Shown here one piece after another: positions 47,358 to 59,692 of a stretch of 64,000 nt of DNA. Position 1 is the stretch's first letter. The number at the start of each line of letters is the position of its first letter. Source of the stretch: Rutpela maculata. Taxonomy: Eukaryota > Arthropoda > Insecta > Coleoptera > Cerambycidae. A program made the translations under genes and the position numbers. The stretch covers positions 23,475,821 through 23,539,820 of the forward strand of contig OW386291.2 in NCBI GenBank assembly GCA_936432065.2, in the 5' to 3' direction. Under the pieces are notes generated by a model. The model was given only the letters and a program-made list of their open reading frames with translations. It was not told the origin of the DNA and did not search any database.

Positions 47358-48689
47358 TGTTCTTACGCCTTTTTACTAGTTTTTGGAGGGCAATTTCACT
47401 TACATTTGAGGCAGGATTGATTTATTGCTTGAAAGTGTAACCGTTTAGAACACACACACTTTGAACAAAATCAGTTCAGTGGTTTGATCCCTAGCGGTTT
47501 GAACACTACGTGTTTGGTTCAGGGGATGTGAATACGTGTAAATCCACCAGAAATTGAAAATAAATTTTTTTCGCAATCACAATATTTACCCCATATACTT
47601 CGTATATGAAGTATGTATGGACAAAAATCTGCATCATAACATAATAAATTCGAATATTGACCAAAAAATGGGTTTATATTATGCATGCCCATTTGTATAT
47701 TTGTAAATATGTTATTGTTATTGTTTGCGCAATAACTTTTGTTAGATTTAAAATTGTAAATTCAATTTAATAGACTGGCTCACAAGAGGTGGAGGAAGGT
47801 ACTTTATAAAATTAAATGTAAAAAGAACTTTTTAAAAACAAGCTTTTATTGTTATTTAGGTGTACTAAAACGAAAAAAACAAATATTTGAAAAAATTATT
47901 GTCTTAAAAACCTTGTCGGGCGCGAGAAAGGACCCAGCAGAAATCTTAGGTAAATTGGCTCTCAGTCAAATTGTCTGAAATTGAGATATGTTATAGGTTA
48001 TGAGGTCCTGATCAAAAGTTCTCATGGGCCTAACTCAAAGTAATGACTAGATTTTGACTTAGAGACGAGATAAGGTTCACTGATTCGCGATTTTCATATA
48101 ACTTTATATATATTCTTTAAATACATATATGAATATTTTATGAGTTATATACTATCATATATTTTCTAAAGCATATTTGGTAAGCCTCTGAGCATGTCAG
48201 AAACATGTCATGGCATATCTGTGCAAAGTTTGTTAACTATTTGTAAAGTAAATAAAACATCAAACTTAATTATTAAGAGTACAATTTATTAATATCACTC
48301 TACGTATATTTATTGCTAGCATAACACTAATCGGTGAAGTGAAGATGCCCTACAATTATATCTTAAGAATAAAATCCTGATAAAAAAGTTAAACCACAAC
48401 ATAAAGAAAAATTACAAATATTAAAAAATATTTACGTATTACAGATTTTGTTGGGCTGTCAAACGTGTTTGAGCGTATCTGTAATGTGTCTGATTACGTC
48501 TAGAATATAGAACGTAAATGAAATAAAATGTCACGCATGGGGTGCTTGATCAATGTGTCCCTTTTCCACTTACAATTAATATTTGTGTCTATCATTTAAA
48601 CCATCGTTGTTTAGTAGTAGAGCTTTTTCATCAGCGTCTAATATTTGATATAGAAGAGAAGTTGGTGGATATCTGATATTTTGTTGGTG
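47358..48689. other. Unassigned intron sequence
   Basis: No gene. A segment at 47790-47900 resembles the arm of the hairpin elements ('aagcttttatt'), but no second arm is apparent. Confidence 0.4.
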
Positions 48690-49400
48690 CCGAGCAAAAT
48701 CAACACCCCAACCATCTTCCAGGCAGAAATCTATGCTATAGATCAATGTGTCCAGGAATGCCTAAATAGATGCAGAATTAAAGGCTCTCAGGTCCTATAC
48801 CTTTGAGTCAAAAAATTGCCTGGGAATGCAGACAATCCCTCAAGTAATTGACAATAAAACAACAAGGTTACCTTGATGTGGCTGCCAGGGCATGAGGGAA
48901 TAGAAGGCAACGAATTGGCTGATAGCCTTGCAAGAAATGGGGCTGAAGTCCCGTTTTTTGGACCCGAACCGTTCTGTGACTTATCTAAGGGACACATAAC
49001 GGAGGAGGTCCTAAAATGGGAAAAGGAACAAAAGAAGTCCTACTGGAGGAACACTCCAGGCCAAAGACAAGAGAAATTGTTTATAACTTATTCAACAAAG
49101 AATGCCGCAAGGCTTCCCGAACTTGAAAAGTCCGACCTAAGGCTGATCACGGGCCTTTTAACTGGCCATTGCCCCTTGATATCATATCAAGAACATGGGT
49201 ATGGCAGAAGATGACAAATGCAGATACTGTGAAGCTGCAACTGAGACTGCGGAACATATACTTTGTGAAAGGAAGGTGCTAATCCGCATTAGGCTAAAGT
49301 ACCTAGAACAGGCGGAATTAACGCCTTAAGACATAGGGAAATTAGCTCCCAGGAAAATCGCAAGCTTTGCAAAAAGTCTTGGAATCCTGGGCAATAGCTA
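48690..49400 (+). pseudogene. Non-LTR retrotransposon RNase H / C-terminal fragment
   Basis: RNase H motifs are visible: EIYAIDQCVQECLNR (about 48727-48770) with the second acidic residue, and after a shift MWLPGHEGIEGNELADSLAR (48876-48935) with the catalytic Asp. It continues EVLKWEKEQ and LRLITGLLTGHCPL, then in the next frame CRYCEAATETAEHILCE (about 49222-49275), a Cys/His motif typical of the end of I/R1-type ORF2. The first acidic motif and the RT are absent. Stops and shifts make it inactive. Its 3' end may be the 'caatctacaatctacaa' near 49480. Confidence 0.75.
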
Positions 49401-49489
49401 GATGCAGGGTAATTCACAAAAGACCTTTTAGGTCGAGGTGAAGAAAGGCCAACCCAGGGCCAAGCGACCCTTAAACAATCTACAATCTA

Positions 49490-50584
49490 CAAGGTAACTT
49501 TTTTGTTATGACAAACTTTTTCGAAAATGTGACACTCTTTGAGTAATTTGCCTAAAACCTTTTAAAAATGACTGTTTTTTGTTTAAGAATCAACGCTTTC
49601 AACCCCCTGTAACTCGGCGGATATTAAAGCAAAAATAACGTTATAGGGGGTAGAATTCGACGATCTACGCGTTCCTATAGTCACTTTTTCTTAAACCCCG
49701 AGCTGGGGTCAAACTCACCTCCAACGAAAAAACTTATTTCTTCCTAATATATCATATTTGACCCTTTTTGAATCAAACTATCCAAAAATATTTGGATTTT
49801 TGTTTTTGTGATAAATTAAAATTTCACAGATTTCGCAATCCTTACAACCATCGGAGACATTGGAAATGATAACACCATACATATATGAAACATAATAATA
49901 TTTTATCTTCTGACGTGTCAAAATGACTTAATTATAGACATCATTTTCAGTGTCAAAATATGCCAGAAGATAAAATTTTGTATGAAATATGGATCATAAA
50001 CAATCATACATCATGTTATCATTCACGGCCACTCGAATGCTGCGTATCTCAGTATTACGTCATCTGACCTCGACACTTTCATGTCTGCGGCCTTGGATAA
50101 AACTCGTAACTTGGCCCCATATACTAACATTAACATTTCCAATGTTAAAAGTTAATTATAAAAACAGTCTTCAATTAAAATTTCTTGATTTATGCGTCTT
50201 TTTTGTTTCACTCTGTACATAAAAGATACCGTCCGTATATTAGCTGTTATAATGTCTCAAACAGTTTATTTATTTCTGTATTAGTCTATGCTTTTTGGAG
50301 GTGTTACAATATTGAGCATTACTAGACAGGAACGCTTAAAACTAAATCGAAAGTTTTATTAAACTGATATCGGATCAGAGAACTGTAACCCAGACCCACA
50401 TCATATTACTGCCTAGAATCCTACATACATAAATTAATATTAAACAGTAATAATTTACTAAGTAGTGAGTTTACGATATTTTATTATGCTCGTTAAATTT
50501 TGCTTAATAAACGCAAAAATTATAAATAGGGTCACTACAATCTAAAATGAAATAATATGTATCCACGTTAGCCCAGACGACAGA
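49490..50584. other. Unassigned intron sequence
   Basis: No supported gene. The stretch 49900-50120 ('tgccagaagataaaatttt', against 'ttatcttctgacgtgtcaaa') contains a short inverted repeat typical of small DNA elements. Confidence 0.4.
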
Positions 50585-52125
50585 GAACATTTTATAGTGA
50601 AACCTCCAAAAACTTGCAACATGAATAATTTTTTCTTAATGAGTTCGTAAAAGGGTATAGAATAATATCCTGAAAAGTTTACATTCCGTTTGGATGCAGA
50701 ATATAAAAAAAAGTGAAAAAAAATTATTTTTCACCCATTTTTTCAAAATATTGAAATAAAAAATACAGGTGGATAGACCACGTGTTTCTGATAAAAAAAT
50801 GTCTTAATAAAATTTATCGCTAAAGCCATGGTATTTCTGGAAAAATATAGTGAAGTAACTTTGTCACTCTGCGCGGCCAAGCCCACGGTTAAATGCATAC
50901 TATGGAACCTCTAAAAATTCTTAGCTGTTCTAACGAATAAAATAAAGCTTCTTTCTCTTTCTGATTGCATATTTATAACATTTTTCTTAGAGAATAGGGA
51001 GATAAATAGTGGGTATGGAGGGAAAATATATAATTATGAACGCATACACAGACACCACACATAGCCGCAGGATCGAAGCAGATCTGCCGCGCCGTAACTC
51101 GCATGGATTTTTACTGCATTTGCTGTATTTATTACAGGTACACCTATCCACATTTCAACTATATCCAATGGATTCCTTATACATTTGTTAATGTATTGGA
51201 AAAGTTCCAGAATTTATATTCAAGACTATAGATAGTTATAAAAGTTATAAGGATAAGATCGTGAAAATCGATTTTCCTGATTATGATGGGATTGATCATA
51301 TTTTCGAAAAAAATGTTGTATGCATTTTTTAAACGAATTTGTGTTTGAACATTCGAAAAGTATACATTTTTTTTTCCAAAATAGTGATATTTTATTTTTT
51401 CCAATGGGTCAATTTCTTCACAAGTTACAGCCTCCAATATATATATTTATCAAAAAAAATCATCAAGCAAAGAAATTAAAATGATTTGAGATGTACTTTT
51501 TTTCTGAATCCACGTTACTACAAATTAATAAACCATAATAATCATGAAGTGTACATATTTTTTAACAGTTCTCAATGTAGAAAAAAAAATTTTTTTTTTG
51601 GGCTTTTATTTCTTTCTATATTTTTTATTGCGACGATTGAGTTCGGGCGTGATGATATATGTAAGTACATTTTTCCCATCCATCCTTTGCTTGTAATGTT
51701 TAAAACAAAAAAGCATCGGAAAGCTACAATTTCAATCTTTTAAATGAACCAACATTCATATAGACTGAACTAATGATTTAGTATTCAGTGCGTCGGTGTC
51801 ACAGTCATGTGTATTCAAGCGCGCACACGCGTGGATCTCGCTCCGAGTTATAAATTTGTTTGACTATTTTTTCCGGGAACACCGTGGCTTTAGCGATAAA
51901 TTTTGTTATGACTTTTTTGTTCATACATCTGTATATTTTATTTTTTCCTAGCTTGACTTAATTTCAAAATTTTGAAAAAATGGATGAAAATAATTTTTTT
52001 TTCAGTTTTTTCTTATGTTCTGCATCCGAGCGAAATGTAAACTTTTCAGGATATTATTCTATATATACACTTTTACGAACTCATTAAAAAAAAATTTTAT
52101 TCATTTTGCAAGTTTTTTAGGTAAA
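50585..52125. mobile_element. Large foldback element, about 1.5 kb
   Basis: 50585-50850 is the reverse complement of about 51882-52125: shared 'gaataatatcctgaaaagtt', 'gagttcgtaaaa' and 'cgctaaagccatgg' (opposite strand 'ccgtggctttagcg'). The spacer of about 1 kb carries no recognisable gene. A deleted relative is at 1-262. Confidence 0.8.
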
Positions 52126-52329
52126 TACCTTCATCGACTGGGCTACGTAGGTATTGACTTCGGAAAAGAGGAAAATTATTTGAGATTTACGAGAAAAAGT
52201 AATTATTGACGAAAACGCTTGCTTGTGCCGAAACCCCAAAATTGTTATTAATATTATGATTTTTGTTACAGGGAAGTGAAATATACGAAACAGTAAAAAT
52301 TGACCATACTATTTATTTAAATGATATAC

Positions 52330-53270
52330 TTACATTAAACTCGGCAGGCACCATTATTTCATTCGTTGATGACAGCAATTTTCTACTCATCTGAATCTTG
52401 GGAATTGTTAAAAGAAATAGTAGAATCAGACCAAGAAAATATTAAAAATAGATTTGACAGTAAAAAAAACTAACTATTAATTACAAAAAAATGTATTACT
52501 TACCCTTAACATCACAAAATAGAAATAGGCCATTATATAAAAAAATCAAATAAAGGACCAAGAAGGAAAAATAGAAATTAAATCCACAGAAAAAATAAAA
52601 TATTTAGGTATCGTAATAGACGTAAACTTAAAATGGAATCATCAAGTGTAATCAGTAGTGAATAAATTAAGAGGGTTCATACCGTGTGTGTAGTCGCGGG
52701 CTAGGCATGGGGAGAAGAATTACAACATCGCGCGTGCCAGCTGGCTGAAATGAAATAACAGAGCTAGAATGCTCCATCGACGGACGAATTTACGGCTGAC
52801 GGTGTTGTCAAATCTCTCGCGCTACGTGAATGTACATGCCTAATGGGAAATTACACGCACGGTATATAAATTTAAACAACTTAAAGAAATTTTAAGACTT
52901 GACCAGTTAATAGTCCTTTATAAAGCATTCGTTGAGTCAATAATAAAATATGGCATAGTTGGCCGAGGTAGGTGTGTCATATATAAAACCTTTGGAAAAT
53001 ATTCAAAAAAGGATAATTAAAAGCATTCTTAAAAGAGGTACATTATACACCACTGATGCTTTATATAATGAAAGCAAAATATTTGATGTTAGGCAAATGT
53101 TTTGTTATTGTATACTAATTCATCAATTTAATAAGAGACATGAAAGCAACGCTATCTCACATTCACACAACACTAGAAACAAGGAGAAATTAAAAAATTA
53201 CAAAAAGCATTGGAAAAAAATGTTTTGACTACCTCGCGCCAAAATTATATAATTTGTTACCTGAATCGAT
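52330..53270 (+). pseudogene. Non-LTR reverse transcriptase fragment with a MITE inserted
   Basis: Blocks read IISFVDDSNFL (catalytic VDD, about 52350-52380), then KYLGIVIDVNLKWNH (about 52600-52640) and NKLRGFI up to 52680. After the MITE the frame continues KFKQLKEILRLDQLIVLYKA, FVESIIKYG, then PLENIQKRIIKSILKRG, YTTDALYNESKIFDVRQMF and HSHNTRNK (52866-53190). This is the C-terminal half of a Jockey/CR1-type ORF2. Frameshifts are frequent. Confidence 0.75.
52681..52863. mobile_element. Short MITE, copy 1 (183 bp)
   Basis: Ends are inverted: 'accgtgtgtgta' on the left and 'tacacgcacggt' on the right. Removing it and one ATA/AT repeat joins the flanking retrotransposon frame. Copy 2 is at 62624-62804. 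Inside are 'acatcgcgcgtgccagctgg' and 'tcgcgctacgtg'. Confidence 0.8.
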
Positions 53271-55704
53271 AAGAAAAATAAAAAAAAAATAAAAAAATTA
53301 AATTCGAGGTAAAGATGTGGATATATTCTGAAGGTTGTGACGTTAATCCACACAAAACGATCGGCGGCTCTTAAGTGTCGGGAGCTAGGTCGTGGATGTC
53401 TGATTTGAGTCAAGTAAGCAGCGGGCGCCAGCCAATATGAAATTAGCAAGGGAAATTTAGGAACGTACAAACAACACAAAATAAATGAAGCGGTTTTAAA
53501 CTCTTAACAAATATATATATCAAACCTATCTTAGTATAAAATTCGTAGCGATTGAATAATAAATTTGCGACAAATATTTATTAGTAAAAATGTATTAAAG
53601 TTGTAATATGGCAAATAAAAAATATAGTTTAAATGACACAAATATGATTCATTTAAAGTCCAGCAAGTGTGTATGTATTGTTTTCTAGGCACCACTCAGT
53701 ATGTACGTATTGCGAATAAAATATGAATATTTCAAATGGTATTTTACAGTAATTAAATATTTTAAAAATTATAATGTTATAAAAGATTTTTAATGGTTAC
53801 TCAACCAAACAGCTGTTTCCTCGAGTTTACACGAAAAAATATGTAAGTGCAAATGGTTTAAAATGTTTACGATAATAATTAGCGATAAAACACGTGCTTC
53901 TGAATCCGCTTCTGTTCCGGATTTATAGCTGATAAAAGAAAAAGGAATGCAGATTGCACTTTCTTTGGTAATATACACCTGGTACCTTTATTGTATACTT
54001 CCAGGACCAAATGGGAAGGAACAGGAAAATGCTAATCTTGGAAACTCTTACTAACTTCGTGAACCATGTATATGTTGTTTATTTATTACAACCAAAAATA
54101 GGTAATTGACTCTAAGTGAAGTGTCTTGCCTCTATACCATTAAATAAATTATGCCAAGTCAACAGTCATCAGCCAAAACGTAAATTACGCAGGTAGTAGG
54201 AATACGTAAGAACGTTATAAAATGAAAAGGTATAATCAAAAGTAAAAAGGCATGAAATAAATACATTTTATAAATGACATGTTCTGAATTGAGTAATTTC
54301 TATAGTTTTGTTTTTGAAATGGTAACTTTATATTTACCTAAAGATGTTAATTAGCCTTTTTAAATAATTTTAGGGTCTCTCTCAAATAAATGCCACCTCA
54401 GAGTTGACTTTCTATCTGAACTATCTGTGTTACTCCAAAAAAACTCTGTTTTAATACTAGGTCTTTTTTATATCAAACATATCTTCATTCAAGAGGATAT
54501 TCCTTAATTATTTAATTAATTATATTTATATTAACATGTCATTCTAAATGTATTATTTCAAGATATTGTTGGTATATTCTTACATTACCTATCCATTAGC
54601 AAAAAAATTGATGAATAAAATCGTTTGTGTTTTGTTTGGGTTTTGTGAATAATAAAAATATTCACAGCCTATACTAACATACAGGGTAGCCCAAAATAAT
54701 GTATCTACGATTCATATAACTTTGTATAACTTTAATTATATAATATTGAAAAATATCTATGCATACGTGGGAAATAATTTATTAAATATAAAACAACCCA
54801 GCAAACAAAGAATGTATCCGTAATGTTATGCAATGTTAAATGGAAGTAACATTTTTAATATTCTCTTGCAATAGGATATTTATATTACAATAACGTAACT
54901 GAGAAATGTTACATTTCGAAATATTAAACAAATATTTAAGTAATATTGGTTACATTAAATAACATTTAATAGTATGGCAAATTACTTTCTGGCAACGTTG
55001 AAGTTATATTAAAGTAATAATATCTTCTTTAGTGGGAAGGAAAGTGAACTGTTACAAGGTAGGGATCTATACTTAAAGTTAGGTAATTAGATAAATGTAG
55101 GTATATAAGTTAAATATAGATGGGATCAATTCTAAATTAATTATTTTGTATTAATTATTGGTATTAATTCTAAATTCATTATTTTGTATTAATTATTTTG
55201 TATTAAATTAAATTATTAGTTAAGGTAGGTATGACACACAACCTATCTAATGATGTTATAAATGAAATGCATTTCATCACATTCAAGGGTATATCAATAC
55301 TCTTAAGTGATTTTTGTTTTATTTATATTCAAAGGATATAGATGTATTAGCTAAAATCTTTTATTAACATTACACAATTTAATTTCACTGTATACTCAAA
55401 TGTAAAACTTTGTTATAAATAAATATTATTATTATTATTATTATTATATATAGTACCTTCATATTCGTTGAAATCAAAAAATTGCGAAAGGAAAAATTAT
55501 TTAAAATTACAAGGTGACTTATAGTTACCAATGTCAATTTTTATCTTCTTTGTACTATTGACCATTCTGTTGTAAAAATTATAAACGTAATGACAATTCC
55601 TGAGGCTTCAAGACAAACAGGCATATTCATCGATTCTCTTGCAAATCCACAATTTAAAACGTGTTTTCTTTTTTAATGGAACCTGTGAATGCAGAAAGGA
55701 CTTA
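53271..55704. other. Unassigned intron sequence
   Basis: No gene is supported. A mariner-type terminal motif 'tacagggtagccc' lies at about 54682. At 55425-55446 is an (ATT)n run. Around 54800-55020, repeated 'taacattt'/'aatgtta' motifs suggest a small inverted-repeat element with uncertain ends. Confidence 0.4.
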
Positions 55705-56619
55705 CACTCAAAGAAAATGATAGGTAAATTCAACCAAAAAGAGCATATGAAATCGCGCCTATCTAGTTTCATAGTTAAATCAATCAGAAAAGAATAGTCA
55801 TACAACTTTATTTGTTTTCGTAAACAAATAGTAGTTTAATAATCATATCTTCTTGTAACAAATTAAATAATACAATGACATTTTTTTATGTTCACTAACC
55901 ATTTTCAATTTGGTCTACAATTAAATAGTACAACGACTTTGTTTTTTGTTCACCAACTAATTTTTAGGTTGGTCTACACTTTATTGTATGATGAAGTTTT
56001 TTTTGGTTAGCCAAAATCTCAGTATTGAGACATCAGACCACCCAAACCAAAGATTAGAGGTCGTTTATAAGATCCATCCAAATATATCGATGATCCCTGA
56101 GAGAATTTGAACATTGCAATCATGTTATTAATTTTCTAAAAATTCATAAGAGTATAAGATAATGCATGATTGATTATTTTCAGTGATTTGTATGTGGCGT
56201 CATCTGGGAATAATTTCTGTAATAGACTACGTGGTAAGCAAGCAAATTTTATGGTAATTCTTTTAGAACTTCTAGAAGACTACAATAATATTGGTTTGTC
56301 TACCAAATACAATAATACAGCGAACTAATACTGGGTTAGAATTACTATTCGATAATAGTTAAAAATAAAATATACTATTACCTAGTTTAATTTGACAGAA
56401 TTCAACAAAATAATAGTCAGACGATCAAAATAATAGTCTTATTCATCTATTTTTTAAGTTAATGTTTGTTTTGTTGTATGACAACTTTTTATTAATTAAA
56501 ATAACAATCACCTCTTGTTTAAAAATACCATCAATATAGTTTGGTTTAACAAAATTAACGATATTATTAGTTAACCATTTTTTTTTGTTGAATTTACCCA
56601 TACTATTTCTTTGAGTGTA
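55705..56619. mobile_element. MITE-like element, about 915 bp
   Basis: Terminal inverted repeats of about 40 bp: left 'acactcaaagaaaatgatag' with 'gtaaattcaaccaaaaa', right 'gttgaatttaccc' with 'ctatttctttgagtgt'. Internal AT-rich sequence has several local repeats of 'ggtctaca' and 'gttcacyaac'. It has no transposase frame. Confidence 0.75.
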
Positions 56620-57589
56620 CCATCGTCATGTGAAGAATGTGACACTATTTACTTTATTAAGGGCAGCAGCCGCGCTACCACCTTTGACTCAGGGTGATTA
56701 ATTTCTACTATTAGTGGGGGTTTGGTTAAATTCCAAGAGACGACCTAGGACCAGGGTTCTGTAATAGACACGAAAGGTATTCGTCCCTACCGTGGATTGC
56801 TAACTGCTCCCTCCAAAGTCTCGCTCTCTTACGATACACTAGTCTTATCGCTAACACTGCTTATAGTCCATTGAAATGTTAAATGTAACTTTGCATTTTG
56901 GGTAGCACAAGGTTTTTTTTATATTTTATTTTTACATTTCCACGATTATTAACAAAGTTTTTAATGAGTGTGTAGGGATCGAACTGCCGATCTCTCAATT
57001 TGTAAGCCACGATCTGTCACTTTGATCCCTTCGCAGCGCAGTAAAACCCTTCAGAATTAAGGAAAAAAGTGTAAATGAAAATTTTTTGTCATGAAATCCT
57101 CTACAAAAAACATGTGAGGTATTTTCTTTTTAATTGAAAAAAAAAGTTTTAACGCTTAAAAGAAAATTTTGTGACAAATTTCTATCTTCCAACTTTTTAA
57201 TTATTCAATTTCCGATAAAAAATTTCTCTAGTAAAGTTGTAGAAAATTGGATTCCAAACAGAAACCTCTTTATACATTTTTTGTACGATATACCGTTATG
57301 GAGATATAGGGCAAAAATTATTAGCACCTTTTTTTTCAAGATGGCGGCCAAATGGGGTGGCCGCCGACTCCGAAAACGCAATTTTAAACTTAAACCCCCC
57401 CACATAACGAAAAAAAATCTTTTTTCTACCCAAAATGCAAGGTTAACCTCAAAAAATGTAACATTTCAAATGTACAAGAACCTCTCTATTAATACGTAAG
57501 AATTTGCCTGCCAAACATGGCAAGGGCTTCGAATCCGAGCGACCCCTATGCAGATGTCCCTGGTCTTGACAATTTTCCCCTTTTCTGTT
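56620..57589. other. Unassigned intron sequence with a GC-rich hairpin
   Basis: No gene is supported. A hairpin lies at about 57336-57365 ('ggcggcca' mirrored by 'tggccgcc'). The frame across 57134-57499 has no recognisable motif. Confidence 0.4.
56960..57050 (-). ncRNA. tRNA-like (SINE head or pseudo-tRNA)
   Basis: On the minus strand a good B box (AGTTCGATCCC, about 56967-56978) follows a possible arm 'gtggcttacaaattgag'. The A box is weak and the stem does not pair well along its length. A degenerate tRNA-derived SINE is more likely than a working tRNA. Confidence 0.35.
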
Positions 57590-58572
57590 TGACACGTCGA
57601 GATTTTAAATTTGAGAAAAAAGAAGTCTGTCTATCGGTCTGTCAGTCTGTCTGTCGAATTATCTGTAGGTCTGTCTGTAACTTTTTTGTGCGCACAATTA
57701 CTCTGGAACCGTTTAAGATATTGACTTGGAATTTGTATGTATTTTAATGAGATCTAAATAGGTAAATCAAGCAAATAAGAGTCCATAAAATTGGTATTTA
57801 GTATGTATAAAAGAAGCTAAGGTCCCAAAAAATTTTTTGCATTAATCACCCCCATTACCACCCCATTATTAAATGGATGAAAAGATTAAAATTGTGATTT
57901 AGTGTGTGTACAAGGACCAAAAACCCAACATTCTTTTTTACTTTATCCACCTTCTATCCACTGCCACTACCAGCACCTCTACTACCGATGTGGCATATTA
58001 TTTTATGAGCTTTTGGTCTAGACGATTTCGAATAATATATAATTAAAGTTCCATAATTGTATATTATATTACTAGGAGTAGAACGCACTCTGGGCGAAAC
58101 ACAAAAAAAGGCGTTCTACTCCGTGTAATATATATTATTTTTTCTTCAAGCATATTAAAATGCAAAAATTCATTTATTTATCATAAATGTACAAATATTC
58201 AAACTACAGTCTTACATGTTGACACAATATGACAAGTGGCTAGTGGATAGCGCGCCACCGGTGGCTTTCGGTATTAACATTATGTTACTAGTAAAACAAT
58301 ACCCACTGCGGTGGCGCTTTCGGAACTAACATTATGTTACTAGTAAAACAATGTCCACTACGGTGGCGTTCGGTACTAACATTTTGTTACTAGTAAAACA
58401 ATGTCCTACTTCTACTTCTGTTTTTGGTGACATAATTTAAACATTTTAATACGCTTGAAGAAAAACAATTATTTCCGCATAGTGGAGTGCAAATATAATA
58501 CCAAAATTTTTTTCGTTGTGAGAGACTTGGATAGAAAATCTGGATGTGATAGTAGTGATTCCACGGGCAGCC
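57590..58572 (+). repeat. TTCCACATCC repeat, copy 7 (split by a foldback insertion)
   Basis: 57595-58055 ('cgtcgagattttaaatttga', CTGT run, 'cttttttgtgcgcacaatta', 'cccccattaccacccc') and 58466-58572 ('acaattatttccgcat', 'agacttggatagaaaatctg', 'gattccacgggcagccg') are parts of one copy. 58056-58463 is an insertion. Confidence 0.8.
58056..58463. mobile_element. Insertion with two inverted repeats and a 50-bp tandem repeat
   Basis: At 58072-58135, 'tattactaggagtagaacgc' and 'gcgttctactcc' form a hairpin. At 58142-58162 'ttcttcaagcatattaaaa' is mirrored at 58443-58463. Between them, units 58261-58310, 58311-58362 and 58363-58409 repeat 'taacattatgttactagtaa'. There is no coding sequence. Confidence 0.75.
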
Positions 58573-58678
58573 GTATTGATAATTAGAATCTACAATATGA
58601 ACAGACTTTATATTATTATATACTTATTTAAAAAAATTTCAATATTGATAATATATGATCATATGACCATGCTTATTA

Positions 58679-58972
58679 GATAACACAGCCACACAAAAAA
58701 AGTGGTCTGGCCTGCGGACCAGACCAGTGTATCCTTATATATTTGGACCCTCTGAAACCGAATCCCAGCGGGTCCAAATACATAAGAATATACTGGTATG
58801 ATCCGACGGACAGACTTTTTTGTGGGGGGGGGGGGTGTTTTTTTGGGGTGAAGAACGAGCCAATCTGACAATTCTGACTTCGTATTCGGTTTCAGCGGGT
58901 CCAAATACATGAGAATACACTGGTCTGGTCTGCAGGCCAGACAACTTATTTTTTGTGTGGCTGTGTAATCTA
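58679..58972. mobile_element. MITE related to the 39.4-40.3 kb array
   Basis: The ends are inverted over about 55 bp: 'acacagccacacaaaaaa' at 58681 is mirrored by 'ttttttgtgtggctgtgt' at about 58952-58970, and 'tctggcctgcggaccagacc' by 'ggtctggtctgcaggccaga'. The interior contains a second inverted copy of the array unit ('cagcgggtccaaatacat'), and a 13-G run. Confidence 0.85.
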
Positions 58973-59025
58973 CGGTGCTTCTTGTCAGCTCGTAAAATTT
59001 TTTCAATTGAAATTTGATGGATTAC

Positions 59026-59260
59026 TTCCACATCGTGGAAGTATAGTAATCGTAAAAAATTGATTATTTTTTCTCTGAAACTTATACTTATTACTGTTAC
59101 CATTTTATACTATTACTATTACTTACGGCTTATTATGCTTTGATCCTATTCCGTCGGAGGGTTGTGGGGTAAATGGGGGTAAAAGGTAAAGCAAGCAAGT
59201 AAGAGTTAATAAAATTGGTATTTAGTGTATATACAAGAAGTCACGGTCAATATTTTGGAT
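59026..59260 (+). repeat. TTCCACATCC repeat, copy 8 (deleted)
   Basis: Starts 'acttccacatcgtggaagta', jumps to 'ttccgtcggagggttg' and ends after 'ttggtatttagtgtatatac'. The middle and right parts are missing. It lies 100 bases before the gene B acceptor. Confidence 0.7.
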
Positions 59261-59366
59261 CTACTTAATTTTAATTAACTACAATGTTTGTTAAATTAAT
59301 TATTGTGCGATAAAACCCAACAAAAGACTTGATGACTGCTCAGCTTAACTATTGTTATTGTTTCAG

Positions 59367-59692
59367 AATCGAGGAAGAGGAAGCAGCAGAATAATCAGGG
59401 CTTCATGCAAAAAATCCTTCCAATGATGATCATGCCATTTATAGTATCAACAAATATGATACCCATGATGCTAATTTCCCTGAAATTCATGCTTCTTAAA
59501 AGTGCGTTAATAGGCAAGATTGCTATAATTTTGATGTTAATCAATATGTTTAGAAACAGATCTAATAGAGGGGGTGTATTTAGCCACAACGTTAACGCCG
59601 GCGATGACGTAGCTATGCAACATTATGGTTGGCAGGGTGATGAAGAATATGGAGCCTATGTAAACAGAAGAAGAAAAAGAGATTCTAGTTAG
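59367..59692 (+). CDS. Gene B, last exon (tentative Osiris/DUF1676-like membrane protein)
   Basis: The exon follows a good acceptor ('attgttattgtttcag') and ends with TAG at 59690-59692. Two bases complete a split codon and 107 codons follow: SRKRKQQNNQGF, the hydrophobic region (ILPMMIMPFIVSTNMIPMML, ISLKFMLLKSALIGKIAIIL), then NRGGVFSHNVNAGDD, a YGWQGDEEYGAY stretch and basic end NRRRKRDSS. Alignment by eye with the gene A exon shows shared ILPM, PFI, KFMLL, GK-AI, GG--SHNVN, HYG and the basic tail. Family assignment is tentative. The reading frame is intact. Confidence 0.8.

Noticed and set aside
57134..57499. Frame of 121 residues
   Set aside because: It spans a hairpin and AT-rich DNA, shows no motif and has a simple composition.
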